Part shown: positions 60,001 to 64,000 of the stretch, piece by piece
Layout: the number at the start of each line of letters is the position of its first letter
Numbering within the stretch: the first letter of the stretch is position 1
NCBI RefSeq assembly: GCF_949628215.1
Contig: NC_134282.1
Span: 4,571,001-4,635,000 of the forward strand
Length of the DNA: 64,000 nucleotides
Source: Phalacrocorax aristotelis
Lineage: Eukaryota; Chordata; Aves; Suliformes; Phalacrocoracidae
Reading direction: 5' to 3'
The notes under the pieces: model-generated
What the model was told of the DNA's origin: nothing
The model's input: the letters and a program-made list of their open reading frames with translations, nothing else
The model's database searches: none
Translations under genes and position numbers: made by a program

Positions 60001-63000
60001 CTGTCCCGTTTGGGAAGCAGTTTCTGCTGGTTGCTGAGCTGTGGTCTAGAAGAGGTGACACCCGCCTGTGCTCGGTGCAGGGCTCTCCTCCGGACTCGTG
60101 CCCATGTACGTCAGCGAGATCTCTCCCACGGCCCTTCGAGGAGCACTGGGGACGTTGCACCAGCTTGCTATCGTCACGGGTATCCTCATCAGCCAGGTAA
60201 GAAGGAAAGCGCCTGAGCCCAGAGAGGGTATCTCTGAGATTAGGGATAGCCCAGTGATATGCTGGGATACACTCATCATTTCACCCCAAAACTGAAGGAG
60301 CGTGGGAAGCAATCTGCTCTAATGGGGTTAAACGCCTACCTCGAGTCACAGATGTCCTTAACAAAGATGACTTCTCATGAACTCAAAAGTACTTCTGCAA
60401 ACAATTTCTCCCCTCCCCTGCAAAGTTTTTGTATGCATCTCATCAGAGTCAGGCTGGACCCTGAACACGGGATTCCTGATATTCAGGTGCTCAAAAATGG
60501 CTTCATCAGAGAAGCAGGGAGTCCAGCAACCCCATCAGCATCCCCCACCGTGGTGGGAGTCCCAGCTACGCAACAGGCTGCACATAAACGTACCAAGAAC
60601 CAACACGTCCAGAAAAACTTACCGTTACCACAAAATTAATCTAATCTGATTTAGCCAAGGACTATGGAGAGACTATGGGGAAAAAAGGTCCCAGTGTAGG
60701 TCCTGACGGCTTCACTGCCTGTGGGACTACAAAAAATGCTTTGCAAATTGTGGAAGGAGAAAAGTTGCAAGTACCCACAACCCCTCTGGAGCACCTTTTT
60801 CAATATCATAATCACACACTAAAGCAAAGCCCAAGTTAGCCTATTTGCTGAGCCTCGCGTTCTGCTGCGGCTCCAGCGCTCAGACTCTGCTGGTTAGCCG
60901 CTGGGCAGCTGGGGCATCCCGTGCTGCGTGGATCTCCATCCAAGCTCTGCACCTTTGTGGAGCTGCTGAGGACACATATGCCCCAAAATCCCCATACCCT
61001 AAAAACTAAGGAGAGCAAGGTCTGAAGAGAAAACATTTCACCGGCATGCCTGTGTCTGCCGAGCTGTGGTTCTGGCCAGGCAGCTGTCTCCTGCTGGTGG
61101 CATGTCCCAAGGAGGACCGAGTCACCCCGGGTGGGGAACCGGCTTGCAGCGGTTTGTCCCACAGCACCTGTAAGCCAACATCTTGCTCATTACATTTTGC
61201 GCCATCTGTTCATTCCCTCCTTGTAAATGTGCGTCATAACTAAATAAATCAAATTTTTAGGACTGAGTCAATTAAAATGTAATTTTGGTTGGAATCAGAA
61301 AGAACCAAAAGATACTTGCTTCTAGTTTTCCTCCAGTTTGTTGCTTCAAAATGCCATAGTGGTCAATCACTTTCTTTTTCTAGGGTGCAAAATAAGCCAT
61401 TCAAACATGCCTCGATTATTCCAGGTCCTTGGCCTAGACTTTCTCCTGGGCAACGACGAGATGTGGCCCCTGCTCCTCGGTCTCTCTGGTGTGGCTGCCC
61501 TCCTGCAGTTCTTCTTGCTCTTACTGTGCCCTGAGAGCCCCCGCTACCTTTACATCAAACTGGGGAAGGTGGAGGAAGCTAAAAAAAGTAAGACACACAT
61601 TCTGGGCTTCTCTGGAATTTTTTTTATACCATACATAGTATTAAACACAGAAGGAAAAGCCCGGCTGAGGGATCACACGTGTAACTGGGCATAATTGCTC
61701 CATCCCACACAGCACATGTGCAGGAGGGATTGCGGACGCTTGCATGCAGTCACTGCCTATGGCACACTGGCTTCTGTGTCGCTGCGGGTGGTGTGAGGCT
61801 TAGAATGTTGCTCCTTTCCGTCAGAGAGGTCGCATCTGGCAGATGCCACCCCCCAAAACCCCCCATTCAGTTGGAAGGGGTTTCAACCAGGTCTAAAAAT
61901 GACATCTTCTGGGGGACAGCTGATCTCTCTATCCTTGGTGCTATTCGCAACTACGCAGCAAATCCACAGCAGTTACTGCAGCTGCTCATACGTCTTCCAG
62001 CACGGCCCCCTTAGCTGGTTCCAGCTGTCTCTACAAGGAGTAAGAGCAGTCAATGGCAGGACACCGCTGAAACTGAGGTGAGAACCCAGAATCGAATAAA
62101 ACAGCATGTCCACGTGCTTGGGGGCAGAGCTGCATGCCCGCGCTCTGAGCTGCTGAAGTATAGATTAGTTCTGGTCCAGAAACTATTGAGATGTGTCTGC
62201 ATGGGTCTAATAAGCATCGTTGAGGGATGAGGCGTGAGCGTGGTGTCTCAGAGCTTTCGCAGAACTCATGTGTTGCTGCCCCTTGCCAAGCAAACAAACC
62301 GTTGATCCTCGATGTGCCATAGGAGTCCTCAGAGCAAGAGGACACTACTATCCACACGGTTGGCTTACCGTGAGTTTTGGCTAGATTCTTGTCCTTACTC
62401 TACTCTTATCTACCATTTAAAATAAAACATTGACCTTTTTTATCTTAAGGTCTGAAAAGGCTCAGAGGAAACTGTGACCTGATGAAAGAGATTGCTGAGA
62501 TGGAAAAGGAAAAGCAAGAAGCTGCTAGTGAAAAGAAAGTCTCCATAAGGCAGCTTTTCACCTCTTCGAAGTATTGGCAGGCTGTCATCGTGGCGCTGAT
62601 GGTGCAGATATCTCAGCAGTTCTCCGGAATCAACGCAGTGAGTTTCCCAAAAGCGTTTTCCTTTAAAGAAATCCACTGAGCTCTCCCTTGACCCCCCTCA
62701 TACCTGAGTTTGTCAGCAGTTTGCTCTCTCTAATGACTGCCTGCTCACCCCGGGAACCACATAATCACCATCTTCTAGCTATTTTTAGCTAAACAGGTTT
62801 TGCACCACCTCCTGGGATACCAGACATTACCATTTTATACCTAGAAGCATGGAGCCTCCTTTTCAAAATTGGCCAAGACTCAGATTTTTGAAAGTCTGGT
62901 GGCAGCTCTGCAAAGGTTGAGGCATCTGTCCCACCGGCTTTCAAAACTCTCAGAGCGTTGCCACATCACAAGGCGGAGCAGCATGCAGGGATGCCCGGCC

Positions 63001-63643
63001 TCGCAGGGCTGAGCCGGCGGGATGAGTGGCCCACAGGGCCTGGCTGCGCCAGCTCGATGCTGTGCCCAGCCCCCTCCACCAGCCGTGGGGTCAGCCACCC
63101 ATTTACCTGCTGCCCTTAACTTCCACAAGATACGAATCCACTTATTCTTTGAGAGAAGGGAGAAATTTTAGTCATTCAAAGGTAGAGAGAATATTTTTAA
63201 ATTAATTTAAGACTCAGTTATATTAAGGTATTTGTCTCCAGCACTCAGGGCTGGTGATCTAGCTTTCAATATTAAACATGGGACTACATGGGAGAAAACA
63301 GTTTTAAATGTGCAAATGCAGTAGCTCAGGAGGGGATTGTCAGTGGGATTTTTAACTCCCTCAGGCTCCTTTGGAAGCTTCAGCTTTAATTATTATAACA
63401 AGCCATTAAAAAGTTGAAAAACTAATCAGAATTAAATTACTTCACACCTCAGCCAAGCAAGAGCAACTCTTCCCTCAAGAGAACAAAAAGTTGCACCAGC
63501 CCTGTTGCCTAATCCTTCATCCTAATGTATTTTGATAGATCTTTTACTACTCTACAAACATTTTTGAGAGAGCTGGGGTTGACCAACCAATTTACGCAAC
63601 CATTGGCGTTGGAGTGGTGAACACAGTCTTCACAGTTATCTCT
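57041..63643 (+). CDS. SLC2A2: SLC2A2 (GLUT2) gene, partial (first 8 coding exons)
   Basis: Low-affinity, high-capacity facilitative hexose transporter of the plasma membrane (glucose, galactose, fructose; glucosamine in mammals), MFS sugar-porter family with 12 membrane helices. Joined coding segments: 57041-57073, 57751-57846, 58394-58668, 59176-59300, 60081-60196, 61425-61587, 62450-62637 and 63539-63643. They give 367 residues exactly, of about 533 in the chicken protein I remember. Seen: TM1 with [16 protein letters not shown], the glycosylated TM1-TM2 loop, GDRLGR at the TM2-TM3 turn, PESPR after TM6, and QQFSGIN in TM7. QQF rather than the QQL of GLUT1/3/4 marks GLUT2. The 3' exons (TM9-12) are beyond the window. 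It is downstream of TNIK on the same strand, as I recall for human. Confidence 0.97.
57074..57750 (+). other. SLC2A2: SLC2A2 intron 1
   Basis: Contains ctaattaattgc at about 57189-57200, a homeodomain (PDX1-like) TAAT word that may be chance, and GC-rich sequence after 57390. No other feature recognised. Confidence 0.6.
57751..57846 (+). CDS. SLC2A2: SLC2A2 coding exon 2: TM1
   Basis: 32 codons, [20 protein letters not shown] and on to NAPQK (residues 12-43). This is membrane helix 1 with the conserved GxxQxGY-type sugar-transporter segment. Acceptor cctccag, donor gtaagc, phase 0 at both ends. Confidence 0.96.
57847..58393 (+). other. SLC2A2: SLC2A2 intron 2
   Basis: GC-rich, with a long minus-strand open frame that spans exon 2 and is only compositional. 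Nothing else recognised. Confidence 0.65.
58394..58668 (+). CDS. SLC2A2: SLC2A2 coding exon 3: large exofacial loop and TM2
   Basis: 91 codons, [20 protein letters not shown] and on to VGWIGDRLG (residues 44-135). The long loop between TM1 and TM2, diagnostic of GLUT2, carries the N-glycosylation sequon N64-T-S, close to human N62, and is rich in Pro, Thr and Gly ([18 protein letters not shown]). [18 protein letters not shown] is TM2. Acceptor tcacag, donor gtgaga. Confidence 0.95.
58669..59175 (+). other. SLC2A2: SLC2A2 intron 3
   Basis: 507 bases, AT-richer around 58735-58900. Nothing recognised beyond splice signals. Confidence 0.65.
59176..59300 (+). CDS. SLC2A2: SLC2A2 coding exon 4: TM3 to TM4
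   Basis: [20 protein letters not shown] and on to GRAVTGLYC, completing Arg135 at the start and opening Gly177 at the end. The GR...TGLYCG segment is conserved in GLUTs. Acceptor ttgcag, donor gtaagt. Confidence 0.96.
59301..60080 (+). other. SLC2A2: SLC2A2 intron 4
   Basis: 780 bases with no recognised repeat or gene. Confidence 0.65.
60081..60196 (+). CDS. SLC2A2: SLC2A2 coding exon 5: TM4 loop to TM5
   Basis: [38 protein letters not shown] (residues 177-215). [18 protein letters not shown] is the conserved MFS sugar-porter cytoplasmic motif with Glu and Arg (E-x(6)-R), and [13 protein letters not shown] lines the sugar path in TM5. Acceptor ggtgcag, donor gtaaga. Confidence 0.97.
60197..61424 (+). 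other. SLC2A2: SLC2A2 intron 5
   Basis: 1.2 kb, no repeat recognised; AT-rich at 61190-61400. The upstream part has open frames without protein character. Confidence 0.65.
61425..61587 (+). CDS. SLC2A2: SLC2A2 coding exon 6: TM6 and PESPR motif
   Basis: [20 protein letters not shown] and on to [20 protein letters not shown] (residues 216-269, then split Ser270). PESPR at 251-255 is the conserved signature after TM6 that begins the cytoplasmic loop. Acceptor ttccag, donor gtaaga directly after an A7 run. Confidence 0.96.
61588..62449 (+). other. SLC2A2: SLC2A2 intron 6
   Basis: 862 bases without a recognised feature. Confidence 0.65.
62450..62637 (+). CDS. SLC2A2: SLC2A2 coding exon 7: central loop and TM7
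   Basis: [20 protein letters not shown] and on to [12 protein letters not shown] (residues 270-332). The charged part is the intracellular helical loop between TM6 and TM7. QQFSGIN (325-331) is the TM7 sugar-binding motif in its GLUT2 form. Acceptor cttaag, donor gtgagt. Confidence 0.96.
62638..63538 (+). other. SLC2A2: SLC2A2 intron 7
   Basis: 901 bases, AT-rich from 63130 to 63540. The acceptor ttgatag is poor in pyrimidines close to the junction. No repeat or gene recognised. Confidence 0.65.
63539..63643 (+). CDS. SLC2A2: SLC2A2 coding exon 8: TM7 end and TM8
   Basis: 35 codons, [35 protein letters not shown] (residues 333-367), phase 0 at both ends. The FYYST segment completes the TM7 motif; [15 protein letters not shown] is TM8. 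Donor gtaagt. The following exons lie outside the window. Confidence 0.96.
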
Positions 63644-64000
63644 GTAAGTAAATATTCCTGTCCACCCAGACTACAAAAACAAGTGAACTACAATGTGGCT
63701 TTGAAACGTGATTTTATCCTAGAGCAGGGGCTGACCCCGCACACCTCACCCATGGGAAGGCACTGTGGGCAAGGCTCATTTGAAAAATCAAGCCTTGAAA
63801 TACAACCCATTGCTATCAAGCAGCACTGCTAAACGCCTCGTGAGTGAAAACTGCATCACCATGTTCAGGGAAGCTCTGGTAGCTCCGCATTTCCCCAAAA
63901 ATAGAAGTTGCCTTTGAGACTGAAATTCTGCAGATCCTGTTCCCCTGGGGAGCAGGCAGGGGACTGGGATTGTGACGGGGAAGCCAGCAGCTCACAATCT
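63644..64000 (+). other. SLC2A2: SLC2A2 intron 8, cut by window edge
   Basis: Begins gtaagt; nothing else recognised before the window ends. Confidence 0.7.

Overview
The window is vertebrate nuclear DNA, most probably from a bird. Three things point there. First, the introns are compact and interspersed repeats are sparse. Second, the only clear transposable elements are two CR1-type LINE 3' ends. Third, the reading of SLC2A2 begins [11 protein letters not shown], close to the chicken GLUT2 I remember. Both genes lie on the + strand, head to tail, and all reconstructed splice junctions are GT-AG. I cannot name the species. This is ordinary eukaryotic gene territory: I see no prokaryotic system, no provirus and no CRISPR-like array.

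Positions 327-49847 hold the last 24 coding exons of TNIK (TRAF2- and NCK-interacting kinase, a Ste20/GCK-IV family kinase). They run from the end of the kinase C-lobe, through the glutamate/glutamine-rich coiled coil and the serine/proline-rich intermediate region, to the citron-homology (CNH) domain and a TAA stop. The kinase domain proper lies upstream of the window. The exons concatenate without frameshift or premature stop into 1106 residues. With my recollection of human TNIK (1360 aa) the first complete residue corresponds to S259. The three in-frame cassette exons known for human TNIK (29, 55 and 8 codons) are all intact: 12522-12608, 18389-18553 and the 24-nt microexon 26502-26525.

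Positions 49848 to about 52015 are the probable TNIK 3' UTR. It has several AATAAA signals, two unexpected CpG-rich blocks, and a final signal overlapping a Pumilio-type TGTAAATA. About 52015-57040 is intergenic, with no recognisable gene; it contains an 80-nt uninterrupted T run.

Positions 57041-63643 hold the first eight coding exons of SLC2A2 (GLUT2, the facilitative glucose/fructose transporter of liver, beta cell, gut and kidney). They encode residues 1-367, from the N-terminus through TM7 and TM8. The remaining exons lie past the right edge. TNIK followed by SLC2A2 on the same strand matches the gene order I remember for human 3q26.2.

The observations most worth following up are regulatory or structural. 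They are: a pair of similar CR1 fragments in inverted orientation flanking TNIK exons 14-17 (window numbering), which could drive back-splicing; the microexon with possible SRRM4-type and RBFOX-type signals; a competing out-of-frame acceptor at exon 21; a pure (CAG)7 glutamine tract; an AT-rich candidate enhancer in intron 12; and the CpG-rich 3' UTR blocks.
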